A stretch of DNA of 39,513 bases. It comes from Oligoflexales bacterium. GTDB taxonomy: Bacteria; Bdellovibrionota_B; Oligoflexia; Oligoflexales; RGVZ01. The stretch lies in NCBI GenBank assembly GCA_947468665.1, contig CANILH010000023.1, positions 1 through 39,513 on the forward strand, in the 5' to 3' direction. The notes below the pieces were generated by a model, which saw only the letters and a program-made list of their open reading frames with translations, was not told the origin of the DNA and did not search any database. Positions within the stretch are counted from its first letter, which is position 1, and each line of letters starts with the position of its first letter. The translations under genes and the position numbers were made by a program. Positions 14,872 to 23,656 of the stretch are shown here, piece by piece.

Positions 14872-16298
14872 CAAAAAATCCAGTGATGAGCGTTCGCGCG
14901 GTTTTTCGCAGCCAGTTTCTGTGGAAGATTTATGGCGCGACGTCCATGACGGTTCTGGCGGCCTTGTTGACCGTCGCAGCTGTTTTTTTGACGCGTTCCC
15001 CGGTGCTCGAGGTCGCTCAGGCCTATGAACTCATTGGCTCTCTGGCGGTGGCTACCTTGGCTGGCGCCGTTGTGGCGCTTTGTTTTGGGTATCTGCTGGC
15101 CCGTGGAGTGCAAAAATCATTATCTGAGATTACCCGTGTGGCGCAGAGCCTGACATGCGGTGATTTCGGCGCGCGTGTAAAAAAACTCAGTGATGATGAG
15201 TTTGGGTTGCTCGGGTTGACGCTAAATCTCCTCGGTGAGGAGATTTCTGAGCGTATGGCGACACTTTCCCAGGAGCGGACACAGCTTGCGGCCCTATTCG
15301 CCGGGATGGTTGAGGGTATTGTAGCCATCGGTGATGATGACCGGATTTTGTTTGCCAATAGCGCGGCTGACCGTTTGCTCAGAACCCAGGCGAGTCTTTC
15401 CCGTGGTAAACAGATCAATGACGTCCAAGGTCTTGGGCTATTGCTTCCGGTTGTGATCCAATGTCGAACCGAGAAAAAACGTAAACACCTGGAGCTGACT
15501 CTTGGTGATGGCGAGAACGTCTCGTCCCTTGAGACTCACGCGTCGCCATTTAAAGGCGAGCAGACAGCGGGGGTGGTCGTTGTACTTCATGATGTCACGG
15601 AACTTCGGCGTCTGGAGCGTGTGAGGCGTGATTTCGTCGCGAATGTCAGCCATGAGCTAAAGACTCCTCTTACCAGCATCAAAGGTTATGTTGAGACCTT
15701 GCAATCGGGCGCGAAGACGGAGCCTGAGTTGTTAGACAGATTTCTTCAACGCATTGATGTGAACGCCAGCAGACTGGTGGAGCTCGTGCAGGATATTCTC
15801 TCGCTTGCCCGTGTTGAGAATCAGGATGGCCGTCTCGGTAAGACCGCCGTGGACCTTACGACCCTTGCCCGCACCTCGGTGATTCATCACGAACATGCGG
15901 TCATGACCAAAAATATTTCATTGCAGGTTGATGTTAGTGATCAGGTTGTGGTGCAAGGTGACACTGAGGCGATGCGTCAGGTCATCGATAATCTTTTGAC
16001 TAACGCGATTAAATATACTCCTGATGGAGGCTCTGTTCGGCTTACTATCGGCCGGGATGGATCACAAGCTGTGCTTCGAGTTCAGGATACCGGAGTTGGT
16101 ATCCCGACAGAGCATCACGCGAGGATTTTTGAGAGATTTTACCGCGTAGATAAGCATCGCAGCCGCGAAGATGGCGGGACAGGTCTTGGACTTTCGATTG
16201 TTAAACACCTTGTTCATTCCATGAACGGTAAAGTCTCTGTTTCAAGCGCTCCTGGGCAAGGCAGTACATTTGTTGTGCAAATGCATCTGCATAGCTAA
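14856..16298 (+). CDS. phoR: Phosphate regulon sensor histidine kinase PhoR
   Basis: The 480-residue kinase starts at GTG 14856 inside phoB, behind GGAGTAGGG. Two membrane segments (about 31-46 and 60-82) are separated by only about a dozen residues, so it has almost no periplasmic sensor, as in PhoR proteins that sense through the Pst complex. A HAMP-like linker (83-135) and a PAS domain (about 145-250) follow. H266 (VSHELKTPLTSIKG) is the phosphorylation site. The ATPase domain has the N box NLLTNAIKYTPDGG, DTGVGIP, FERFYRVD and GGTGLGLSIVKH. With no PhoU in view, how Pst signals to it is open. Confidence 0.93.
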   Translation: MQRRLTKNPVMSVRAVFRSQFLWKIYGATSMTVLAALLTVAAVFLTRSPVLEVAQAYELIGSLAVATLAGAVVALCFGYLLARGVQKSLSEITRVAQSLTCGDFGARVKKLSDDEFGLLGLTLNLLGEEISERMATLSQERTQLAALFAGMVEGIVAIGDDDRILFANSAADRLLRTQASLSRGKQINDVQGLGLLLPVVIQCRTEKKRKHLELTLGDGENVSSLETHASPFKGEQTAGVVVVLHDVTELRRLERVRRDFVANVSHELKTPLTSIKGYVETLQSGAKTEPELLDRFLQRIDVNASRLVELVQDILSLARVENQDGRLGKTAVDLTTLARTSVIHHEHAVMTKNISLQVDVSDQVVVQGDTEAMRQVIDNLLTNAIKYTPDGGSVRLTIGRDGSQAVLRVQDTGVGIPTEHHARIFERFYRVDKHRSREDGGTGLGLSIVKHLVHSMNGKVSVSSAPGQGSTFVVQMHLHS

Positions 16299-16363
16299 TC
16301 AATCTAACTGATTAATATAACTAACCATAACCAGAGCCATAGCGATATAACTACCGAACTATC

Positions 16364-16457
16364 CGCGGTTTTTTTTCGCGCCTGAAAAACCGCGTGTGAT
16401 TTTTTGGCCGAATGGCCAAGGTCGGAGTAGAATAGGTCTACTGACGCGAAATCACAC
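16364..16457 (+). ncRNA. Candidate structured RNA / attenuator between phoR and the aminopeptidase gene
   Basis: Two alternative folds are visible. Fold A is a 10-bp hairpin, CGCGGTTTTT (16364-16373) with AAAAACCGCG (16385-16394), followed by T6 at 16400-16405, like a phoR terminator. Fold B is a 9-bp stem, GTGTGATTT (16394-16402) with AAATCACAC (16449-16457), closing two hairpins: TTGGCC-GAAT-GGCCAA (16404-16419) and AGTAGA-ATAGG-TCTACT (16426-16442). The folds compete around 16391-16402. The region ends 44 bases before the AGGAGA site of the next gene, so it may be a leader regulator. It matches no riboswitch class I know. Confidence 0.4.
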
Positions 16458-16511
16458 TGTCCGCGTTTACTTGTTGGCATGACGCCCTCAAACACATCTC
16501 AGGAGAAAGCC

Positions 16512-17822
16512 ATGAATACATCAAAACGATTTTTAATGATCGCCGGCGCGGGACTATCAGCGTTTGTACTTATGGGTAACGGCCGCGAGCGGATGCCGGT
16601 TACGGTCATTGCGTCCAACTTTGTCTCAGGCCTGGCGTCTCAGGGAAACTCACTGCTGTTTGAGGAAAATGGCATGTCCATCATGCGTCGTCAGGACGCG
16701 GTCGATGGTGACTTCGATCATCTCTATGTTGTCCGTATGCCGGGTAAGTCTACGCCCCCATTTTTCCTGGAGCGACTGGGTGAGGTCATGCATTTTGAGC
16801 CTGGGCAGTTCGCGGTGATCCGCGTTGTGGACGAATACAAAGTAGCCCAACTCTCACATCTGATGCACCACGAGGGCATCGCATGCGGAGCGTTGATGCG
16901 TCTTGAGGGCGACGAGATGACTCGTGAGATTATGGGCAACGTCGGTGAGCCGTTAGTGCCTGTCACCACCGATATTCAGGCGGTTCGCGACCTGACAAGT
17001 CAGGTGTCCCAGGACAAGATTCGCGGGATGATCAAGGAGCTGAGTGATATCACGACGCGCTTTCACTCATCGCCAACAGGCCGCGGGGTACCGGCGGAAC
17101 TCAAACAAAAGTATGAGGCACTTGCCTCCGGACGCAGTGATGTCACTGTGCGGTTATTTGATCATGGTGGCAGAACCTCGCAAAATAGCGTCATCGTCCG
17201 CATTGAGGGGAAATCTCTTCCAGATGAGATTGTTGTGCTTGGCAGTCACATTGACAGCGTCAACTGGTCAGATGGCTCGTCCTCCCGCTCTCCGGGCGCT
17301 GATGATAACGCCAGTGGAACGGCGACAAACTTTGAGATTTTCCGTGTGTTGATGGCGAATGGTGTTCGTCCGGAACGCACCATTGAGATTCACGGCTACG
17401 CGGCAGAGGAGATGGGGCTGGTCGGAAGTCAGGATGTGGCAAGGAATTACAAAACCGCCGGGAAGAATATCATCACTATGGTTCAGCATGACATGAATCT
17501 CTACAAGGACGCTGGCGCGCCGGATAAAATCTGGTTTGTAACCAATAACACAGTGGATACATTCAACGATGCCCTGGGTGCATTGATCGATAAATATGTT
17601 GGTGTGCAGTGGGGCAAAAAAGGTCTTTCGGGCGGAGATAGTGATCATACGTCATGGCGACGTCAGGGTTTTGTGACATCGTTCCCATTTGAGAACCCGA
17701 GCTCCTACAACCACCGGATTCACACCAGCAGTGACTCACTGGACAACGCAGGCGCGATGACCCAGGTGGCCGCTTTCGCCAAGCTTGGTATCGCTTATCT
17801 GTCACACTACGCAGGCATATAA
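16512..17822 (+). CDS. M28-family zinc aminopeptidase, secreted (Vibrio Ap1-like)
   Basis: The 436-residue protein starts at ATG 16512, behind AGGAGA. An N-terminal hydrophobic segment (about 6-22) acts as a signal peptide. An N-terminal propeptide-like region of about 150 residues precedes the M28 catalytic domain. That domain holds the co-catalytic zinc ligands H246 (GSHIDSV), D264 (PGADDNASGTA), E299/E300 (AAEEMGLVGS), D327 (QHDMN) and a C-terminal His in YNHRIHTSSDS. Leucyl aminopeptidases of this type trim peptides outside the cytoplasm. It is expected in the periplasm or medium. A candidate RNA regulator lies upstream, and the helicase gene follows after 27 bases. Confidence 0.88.
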   Translation: MNTSKRFLMIAGAGLSAFVLMGNGRERMPVTVIASNFVSGLASQGNSLLFEENGMSIMRRQDAVDGDFDHLYVVRMPGKSTPPFFLERLGEVMHFEPGQFAVIRVVDEYKVAQLSHLMHHEGIACGALMRLEGDEMTREIMGNVGEPLVPVTTDIQAVRDLTSQVSQDKIRGMIKELSDITTRFHSSPTGRGVPAELKQKYEALASGRSDVTVRLFDHGGRTSQNSVIVRIEGKSLPDEIVVLGSHIDSVNWSDGSSSRSPGADDNASGTATNFEIFRVLMANGVRPERTIEIHGYAAEEMGLVGSQDVARNYKTAGKNIITMVQHDMNLYKDAGAPDKIWFVTNNTVDTFNDALGALIDKYVGVQWGKKGLSGGDSDHTSWRRQGFVTSFPFENPSSYNHRIHTSSDSLDNAGAMTQVAAFAKLGIAYLSHYAGI

Positions 17823-17849
17823 AAACTCAGAGAATTAGGGTTCCGGGTT

Positions 17850-20189
17850 GTGGCCGAGATAAAAATAAGAGAAAATACCCAGATTCAGACTGGGGGTTAC
17901 GTGGAGTTGAGCGAGGTAGAAAAGAAGTGGATTGACGAGGAGGAAGACCTTCTTCGGCAGGTTTTGGACGGTCTAAGGATCGCCCGTGGAAAGTCACGTC
18001 TTGATTTGCACGATGTAGGGCACAGACTGACAGAATTACGCGAACAGGCGGCATCTGCCCGGGCAGAGGATTTACCCGCGCTGTTTGACCTGATGAATAA
18101 CCAGCGGGCTCTTATTGAACAGGCGCAATCAGACGAGCTGCCCGATGCCCGTGCTCCATATTTCGCACACATGCAGCTTGAGGAAAAAGGCCGAATAAAA
18201 GATATTCTTTTGGGATACCGGAGTTTTCTTGATGTCACTGGCGCGCCTGTTAATGACTGGCGGAACGCGCCGATCGCGGCCGTATTCTTTAATTACCGGC
18301 AGGGTGAGGAGTATGAGGCAGAGCTCCCTGGGCGTATCGCGCGGGGGACTGTCCGTAAACGTTTTCTTTTGACGATCAAGGATGGCTTGCTCGTGTTTGT
18401 TGGTATGCCTGATAAGGCATTCCGTAAAAACGATCAGGGCCTCTGGACGGTTGATGAGGGGGCTCGCACCCCCAGACTCTCCGGTGGCAGCGGCGTGGCC
18501 AGTCGCGGATTTTCGCTTGGTACAGGTCAGAGTGGCAGGCCGTCGCCTGAGGTGTCGGCCTTGCTTGATTCGAGTCAATATTCAGCGCTTTCAAGCCATG
18601 AAGACGACCCAGTGCTGGTATTAGGTGGTGCAGGATGCGGCAAAACAACAGTCGCTTTGCATCGTCTTGCTACACTTAATTACCGGGACCGGGAGCGATT
18701 CGCTCAACATAAAATGGCGGTCATTGTGCCGGACGAGGGGCTTGTGCGCCTCAGTCGAAAGCTTCTGGATAGTCTGGGACTTAGTCGGGTTCTGGTAAGC
18801 TCTTTTGATAAGTTTTTCCCGGAGCGGGTTTTAAAGGTCATCAAGAGGCTGCCGCGCAAAATTTGTGACTCCGCGCCAGGCTCGGTCACTTATTTTAAGC
18901 GGCATCCGGCTTTGCGCGAGGTTTTGCGGGAATTTATCGAGGTGCAGGCAAGAGAGTTCGCCCATGAAATACTCGCAAAAATCCCGGACGGTGCTGAGTC
19001 CGCGCGGGTGCTAACCAGCGAAATCAACCTGCCGCTTAATCGCAGGCTCGCGAAAGCAAGAAAAATCTACGAGAAGGATATGGATCCCTCGGTCGCGCGG
19101 GGCGATATCAAAGTATTTCCGGACCTTGAGCGGCGTTTGATGGACTTCGCCAAAGACCGCGTTGATTTCTTCATGAATAAAGACCTTTTAAAGCGGGTCG
19201 CCGAGCTGGCTCAAGGACAAATCCCTAATTCCGCTGTAGACGCGGTTTACCGGCATAGTGCCGATCAATTCGCGGACCCAGCGGCAAAGCGTTATGTTGG
19301 CGTTGACCTTGATAAACTCGAGACTCTTGACGGTGGAAGTCTGGCCAACGAGTTTGTGGATGATATCGCGCAGTCCATAGATCCCGAGGATTTTTCGGTT
19401 GTTTATGAGCTGCGCCGGCTGAAACTTGGTCTCAAACGGGGCGATGATGAGGGGCTTCATCAATTTTCCCACCTCGTCATTGACGAGGCGCAGGATCTTG
19501 CACCCATCGAACTGGCAGCCCTGGGCGCGGCCCTGACACGGGAAGGTTCTGTAACAATTGCCGGCGACAGCGCTCAGCAGATTGATCCATCGACTACCTT
19601 TGATTCCTGGGATTCGGTTCTTGATCATATCGGCGTAGCGCGGGTAACCGCTCAGCATCTAACAACAACCTACCGCTCGCCGCGGCCAGTGGCCGAGTTC
19701 GCTCATGGTGTTCTGGGGAAATTCGCTCCCCGCGAGATGCCGAAAGCCGTCAAAGAAGGGGTCCCTGTCACAGTAACGCTATGCCCTAATGAGGGACATC
19801 TGATGTTGGCCTTAGCGGATACTCTTAGTGATTTGATGGTAGCCGAGCCTCTGGCCTCGGTAGCTGTGATTACCAGAACCGTTGAGCAGTCACAGCGGAT
19901 TTTTAAAATGTTGACCGATGTTTCGAAGGCGAGACTTGTTGAGGATGGGGCCTTTGAATTCAAACCAGGAGTGGACGTTGTTGAGGTCAGCCAGGTAAAA
20001 GGTCTCGAGTTTGATTATGTGGTCATCCCTGATGCTACGCCTAACGCCTACCCTGATACGCCAGAATCACGCCGGCTTCTTCATGTAGCGTCAACGCGGG
20101 CGATTCACCAGCTTTGGGTGCTTTCTATTACTTTGATGTCGCCGATCGTTCCCAAACCCGCGCAGGAACCTTCACCAGGCGGCGCTTGA
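17850..20189 (+). CDS. HelD-like superfamily 1 helicase/ATPase
   Basis: The 779-residue protein starts at GTG 17850. An acidic N-terminal coiled-coil (about 20-120) precedes the HelD-type block DWRNAPIAAVFFNYRQ near 136-151. Walker A GGAGCGKTTVA lies at 259-269, Walker B VIDEAQDLAP near 545, the GDSAQQI motif, the TYRSPRPV motif and the C-terminal VSQVKGLEFDYVVIP and VASTRA motifs. HelD-class proteins bind RNA polymerase and release it from stalled or terminated complexes; others of this shape are UvrD-like DNA helicases. The coiled-coil and WRxPI block favour HelD. Its last 62 bases overlap the end of the matrixin gene on the other strand. Confidence 0.8.
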   Translation: MAEIKIRENTQIQTGGYVELSEVEKKWIDEEEDLLRQVLDGLRIARGKSRLDLHDVGHRLTELREQAASARAEDLPALFDLMNNQRALIEQAQSDELPDARAPYFAHMQLEEKGRIKDILLGYRSFLDVTGAPVNDWRNAPIAAVFFNYRQGEEYEAELPGRIARGTVRKRFLLTIKDGLLVFVGMPDKAFRKNDQGLWTVDEGARTPRLSGGSGVASRGFSLGTGQSGRPSPEVSALLDSSQYSALSSHEDDPVLVLGGAGCGKTTVALHRLATLNYRDRERFAQHKMAVIVPDEGLVRLSRKLLDSLGLSRVLVSSFDKFFPERVLKVIKRLPRKICDSAPGSVTYFKRHPALREVLREFIEVQAREFAHEILAKIPDGAESARVLTSEINLPLNRRLAKARKIYEKDMDPSVARGDIKVFPDLERRLMDFAKDRVDFFMNKDLLKRVAELAQGQIPNSAVDAVYRHSADQFADPAAKRYVGVDLDKLETLDGGSLANEFVDDIAQSIDPEDFSVVYELRRLKLGLKRGDDEGLHQFSHLVIDEAQDLAPIELAALGAALTREGSVTIAGDSAQQIDPSTTFDSWDSVLDHIGVARVTAQHLTTTYRSPRPVAEFAHGVLGKFAPREMPKAVKEGVPVTVTLCPNEGHLMLALADTLSDLMVAEPLASVAVITRTVEQSQRIFKMLTDVSKARLVEDGAFEFKPGVDVVEVSQVKGLEFDYVVIPDATPNAYPDTPESRRLLHVASTRAIHQLWVLSITLMSPIVPKPAQEPSPGGA

Positions 20190-20937
20190 TCAGACTCGTG
20201 ATAATTGGAATCGACAGAAACCAAAAGAGAAGTGGGGCAGTTTTGGCGCCGGCGTCGGGGCCAGCGGAAGATCCAAGAATGGAACCGCAGGCCACAAGCT
20301 CTTTTGGATGCTCCGCGCCATAGGCTGGATCAGGATAAAGATAAATCGCTCCAGCTTTGTCATCAGAGGATAAACGGTAGCTGCTTCCGCCCCGTGAATA
20401 ACTCATAATCGCACCGTAGTTGGAGTGGGGGTGTCCTAGCCCAACGCAGTGCCCGATCTCGTGAGTGACGGTCTCCATGAAACTTGAGACGGACGTTTTG
20501 GTATCATTGATGGTTATGTCACAGTCGTCAATGATCCCGTCCACGGTGACAGGATTGGCGTGGGCAGCCTCAGAGGCGTTGTTGGTTTTTTTGACGACGA
20601 TATTATTGGCCTTGTCAGTGGTGCTGAGTGGCAGAACGCCGGTGGTCGTCTGTAGCTGAAAACGCAAATATGATCCCCGGACGTTATTCCACTGGTCAAT
20701 GGCTTCCTGGATCAGCAGGGGAGTCAGCTCTTCATCACTATAACTAGCGTAAGATCCGTCTTTATATTTTTCTTTACTGGTAAGTGATGGAGCGTTGCCG
20801 TCAGTTGACCAGTTCAGGTCAATGGTGGGACTTTCCAATGACGCGCCGAGTTTCGCTTTCTCATTGCCCAAAAGGACAAAGCTTGTAAGAAGCGGCGTCA
20901 AGAGCACGCTCATCATTAATAATGGTGTTCTTTTCAT
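20128..20937 (-). CDS. Matrixin-family zinc metalloprotease, secreted
   Basis: The 269-residue protein has a signal peptide (about 1-24) and the metzincin zinc motif HEIGHCVGLGH at 159-169 with Met-turn IMSYS near 177. A cysteine pair (C139, C164) may form a disulfide. A hydrophobic segment near 232-247 followed by KRR suggests C-terminal membrane anchoring. Matrixins cleave proteins outside the cytoplasm. The last stretch of the gene overlaps the helicase end by 62 bases. Two barrel-like protein genes lie just upstream on the same strand, with only 11 bases to the nearest, so they probably share a transcript. Confidence 0.85.
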   Translation of the reverse strand: MKRTPLLMMSVLLTPLLTSFVLLGNEKAKLGASLESPTIDLNWSTDGNAPSLTSKEKYKDGSYASYSDEELTPLLIQEAIDQWNNVRGSYLRFQLQTTTGVLPLSTTDKANNIVVKKTNNASEAAHANPVTVDGIIDDCDITINDTKTSVSSFMETVTHEIGHCVGLGHPHSNYGAIMSYSRGGSSYRLSSDDKAGAIYLYPDPAYGAEHPKELVACGSILGSSAGPDAGAKTAPLLFWFLSIPIITSLIKRRLVKVPARVWERSATSK

Positions 20938-20948
20938 GGTGTCCCTCC

Positions 20949-21407
20949 TTAGAGCGCGTAGCCAATGCCGGTGCGCAGCGCGTATGGACTGATTATTCCG
21001 GAGCTGGTGAAGCCCAGAGCCTGTTTGAACTCAAAGCTAAAAACAAATGGACCATCACTTTGCCACCCAAACGACGAATACGGGCCAATACCAGAGCCAT
21101 TGGTGTCGATGATGACCCCCCCGCCCAGACCCACATAGTAATTTCCCATGTAGTGACGCTTGCCGATCAGAAGTCCGGGAACAATGGACAAACTCGTTTC
21201 CCATTTGGTGTCTGAAATCCACGCGAGCTCAATATCAGCTGGGCCCGGTGGCATTCCGAGTGGGTTGGACCCGCCATTTCCAACCGCGGCTGGACCGAAT
21301 TTGGCCAAGAGAACCCCCGCGTGCGATACGGAGGCTGGGAGCGTGGTACTGAGCGTAAATATCCAGAGAATACATGCGGGTACATTTTGGAGGACGCGCT
21401 TCATCAT
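20949..21407 (-). CDS. Probable outer-membrane beta-barrel protein
   Basis: The 152-residue protein has a signal peptide of about 30 residues (ACILWIFTLSTTLPASVSHA), then alternating hydrophobic and polar strands rich in Gly and aromatic residues (NYYVGLGGGVIID, GPFVFSFEFKQALGF). It ends ISPYALRTGIGYAL, with an aromatic residue close to the C-terminus. These are features of small outer-membrane barrels, but no named family is recognised. The start ATG-ATG at 21407 follows GGAGGTAAC. A similar gene lies 15 bases upstream on the same strand. Confidence 0.65.
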   Translation of the reverse strand: MMKRVLQNVPACILWIFTLSTTLPASVSHAGVLLAKFGPAAVGNGGSNPLGMPPGPADIELAWISDTKWETSLSIVPGLLIGKRHYMGNYYVGLGGGVIIDTNGSGIGPYSSFGWQSDGPFVFSFEFKQALGFTSSGIISPYALRTGIGYAL

Positions 21408-21422
21408 GTTACCTCCGCTCCT

Positions 21423-21986
21423 TTAAAATGTTACGCCGGCCGTGAGGCCGAGGATTTGTTTGCGCGCTGTTACCAGAACTATGATCGCGCTTCCAGCTGG
21501 GAATACATGAGCCTCCCAGGACGCAGCTAGTTTGAGTCTTTTGCTCGCGATTAAATCATAATGGAGTCCAAGCAAAAGACCCACGTTGGTACTGGTGTAT
21601 GTTGAGCTTTCCTGAGGGTATTCATCATATTTGACACTTGTTTTCTCGACCATAGCGCTGACCCCAACGACCGACCCAAAAGATTTAGAGCCAAATATGT
21701 CGTATCGTTTACCCACGGATAATATACCGTCCGTTTCTGTTACCGGTCCAAAAGACCGCCCCCATATGTAGGCTCTTGATAGATAGTTATTAGGGAAACT
21801 CATGTGAACAATCGCGGCGGGACGCACGCGGTCATCTCCCTCCTCCAGCGCGCCGGCCCCGGCTGAGATGTCGAAAGCGAATAATCTTTCCGGTATAAAA
21901 ACTAGACTAGTCGTAACTAGAAGCAGTATTCTTAAAGGTAGCGATCTCATTACCAAAGCCATTTTTGGATTGTTTAAATGCCGCAT
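21423..21986 (-). CDS. Probable outer-membrane beta-barrel protein
   Basis: The mature protein is rich in amphipathic strands (AIVHMSFPNNYLSRAYIWG, GVSAMVEKTSVKYD, VGLLLGLHYDLI, LKLAASWEAHVFP) and ends in F (LGLTAGVTF), the classic barrel C-terminus. A signal peptide is best seen from an internal Met (RSLPLRILLLVTTSLVFIP, with cleavage after FA). The true start may therefore be at 21962 or 21950 rather than 21986, which would remove the overlap with the divergent gene starting at 21978. It has no recognised family. It is the first gene of a run of three minus-strand genes that ends in the matrixin protease. Confidence 0.65.
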   Translation of the reverse strand: MRHLNNPKMALVMRSLPLRILLLVTTSLVFIPERLFAFDISAGAGALEEGDDRVRPAAIVHMSFPNNYLSRAYIWGRSFGPVTETDGILSVGKRYDIFGSKSFGSVVGVSAMVEKTSVKYDEYPQESSTYTSTNVGLLLGLHYDLIASKRLKLAASWEAHVFPAGSAIIVLVTARKQILGLTAGVTF

Positions 21987-22964
21987 GTTAATGCCTCAAA
22001 AAATTTTGTTCTTCCGAAGGATGAAGCCGCGGTAATTCCGGTGGATCAGGTCAAGGTGAATTCGGTTACTGATTTTTCGATCTACATAAATAAAGACGGT
22101 CAGTATGACCTTTTCTCTGCACCGGGTTACAAGTGGCATAATCACAACCTTGAACAGCTCGTTAAGGATGGCCACGGAGCACTCTTTTATCATACCGCAG
22201 ATTCCGCAAAAGTAGATCAGTACCTTAAAATTTCTCAGTTGCCGTCGATCGACCCAAGTCTTCCACCGACCCAACGCGTGCTCCAGATTACGGATGTCGG
22301 AGCTGAGCTGACCAAAATGCTCTATGACTCTCCCCTGACAGGCGCCAGTATCGCCAAGGGAGAGGAAATTGCGGGACACATGGTCACGTGTCTTTCCGAG
22401 GACAACACCTGCGTCGTGGCTCTTGGTAAATTAGCGAATCATCACTGGTATACCTATTATCACAGTGCCCGCGTCGCCAGTTACGCGATCGCGATCGCTA
22501 TTGAGATGGGCATGACGAATAAGGAGCAACTCGAGGAACTGGCGGTCGGATGCTTGTTTCACGATATTGGCAAAAGCAAAATCACGCTTGAAATCCTCAA
22601 CAAAAATGGCCCACTCACCAACGACGAGTGGGGAATGATCCGCCGGCACCCCGAGTTAGGTGATGAGGTGGTTCATGAGAGCCACCTTACAAGTGTGTCC
22701 CGCGATATCATTCTTCATCACCACGAGAGGCTAGACGGCGCTGGCTATCCACACAAATTAGGCGCGGCTGAAATTATCCAGGAGGTGCGGATAGCATCAT
22801 TCGCCGATACATTTGATGCTTTGACGACGAATCGGCCCTACCAACCAAGCCGCAGCAGATTTGAGGCGCTGGATCTGATTCGGCATAGGTTTTTGGAGCA
22901 GCTGGATAAAGAGTGTTATAAAATGATGGTGATGATTTTACAACGGGTAGCCAAAAACCCATGA
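21978..22964 (+). CDS. HD-GYP domain protein, probable c-di-GMP phosphodiesterase
   Basis: The 328-residue protein has an N-terminal domain of about 120 residues that I do not recognise, then an HD-GYP domain with H162, the HD pair H195-D196 (CLFHDIGKSK), RHPELG, and HHERLDGAGYP at 248-258. HD-GYP enzymes hydrolyse c-di-GMP. All metal ligands visible by eye are kept, so activity is likely. No receiver domain is visible, unlike RpfG. An in-frame TAA directly before ATG 21978 fixes the earliest start, but no ribosome site is clear. Its stop overlaps the start of the next gene by four bases (ATGA), so the two are translationally coupled. Confidence 0.88.
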   Translation: MPHVNASKNFVLPKDEAAVIPVDQVKVNSVTDFSIYINKDGQYDLFSAPGYKWHNHNLEQLVKDGHGALFYHTADSAKVDQYLKISQLPSIDPSLPPTQRVLQITDVGAELTKMLYDSPLTGASIAKGEEIAGHMVTCLSEDNTCVVALGKLANHHWYTYYHSARVASYAIAIAIEMGMTNKEQLEELAVGCLFHDIGKSKITLEILNKNGPLTNDEWGMIRRHPELGDEVVHESHLTSVSRDIILHHHERLDGAGYPHKLGAAEIIQEVRIASFADTFDALTTNRPYQPSRSRFEALDLIRHRFLEQLDKECYKMMVMILQRVAKNP

Positions 22965-23656
22965 GACAATTTTTCGCGGTGGCTTTTCCGTTGGTCTTTC
23001 TTTTGCCGATCAGCTCCGCTTCGTCGATGGACTTTGACAGCCCGGACGAGTCGTCGTTTCCGGTATTATCAGATGATCCCGATCAAGTTGGAATGCCCGA
23101 TCTGGAGTTTGAGCAGCCTGAGTTACGCACAAATAGACCTTTTTCCGTGGGACTGGGACTTGGCGAGGTAGTGCCAGGTGTAGTGACAAGCCTTGTTACA
23201 TCGCACGTTCTTGACGAGCAGCAGGCTATGGAGTTAATCATCGGGGCAGGCAATCGCCGTTCAAGCAATCAAGCCGAGGGCGGAACCTCGTCGTCAAATA
23301 AAACACTTACACTTTTGGTTGATGGCCGTTATTTATGGTGGCTGTCGCGAGAGTTTCCCATTGAGGTTGATGCTGGTCTGAGCCTCGCGCGAGTGCTCGG
23401 AAGTGTCTCGGATGGCGAGGGATCGTCAGGGTCGTATCATCTTTATTCAGTGGGTTTGGGTGCCGGCCTGGGTTTTGAGAGTGTTTCAGAGAACGGCGTC
23501 TGGTTCAGGTGGACTATTTTATCGGGTCGATATGTTAAATTATTTAACGGACACTACAGCGGTATGACGAGCGACCGCATGAGCTCAGTCATCCATGATC
23601 TGAGTGGACTGAAACTTGTTGGGGTCACCAATCTAACCCTAGGTTACTCATGGTAG
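22961..23656 (+). CDS. Probable outer-membrane protein coupled to HD-GYP
   Basis: The 231-residue protein has a signal peptide (RQFFAVAFPLVFLLPISSA), an acidic Pro/Asp-rich segment (about 23-55), then Gly-rich alternating strands (FSVGLGLGEVVPG, YHLYSVGLGAGLGFESV, VWFRWTILSGRYVKLF). It ends LVGVTNLTLGYSW, with a terminal aromatic residue typical of barrels. The family is not recognised. It begins inside the HD-GYP stop codon, which ties its production to that of the signalling enzyme. The last 9 bases overlap the end of the PLP-enzyme gene on the other strand. Confidence 0.65.
   Translation: MRQFFAVAFPLVFLLPISSASSMDFDSPDESSFPVLSDDPDQVGMPDLEFEQPELRTNRPFSVGLGLGEVVPGVVTSLVTSHVLDEQQAMELIIGAGNRRSSNQAEGGTSSSNKTLTLLVDGRYLWWLSREFPIEVDAGLSLARVLGSVSDGEGSSGSYHLYSVGLGAGLGFESVSENGVWFRWTILSGRYVKLFNGHYSGMTSDRMSSVIHDLSGLKLVGVTNLTLGYSW

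Noticed and set aside
16479-16511. Upstream ATG extension of the aminopeptidase
   Set aside because: The ATG at 16512 has AGGAGA in place and begins the signal peptide; the extension would put polar residues before it and lacks a ribosome site.
17850-20189. Helicase as part of a defence island
   Set aside because: No nuclease, methylase, CRISPR or other defence partner lies beside it; the N-terminal coiled-coil and WRxPI block point to a HelD-type protein.
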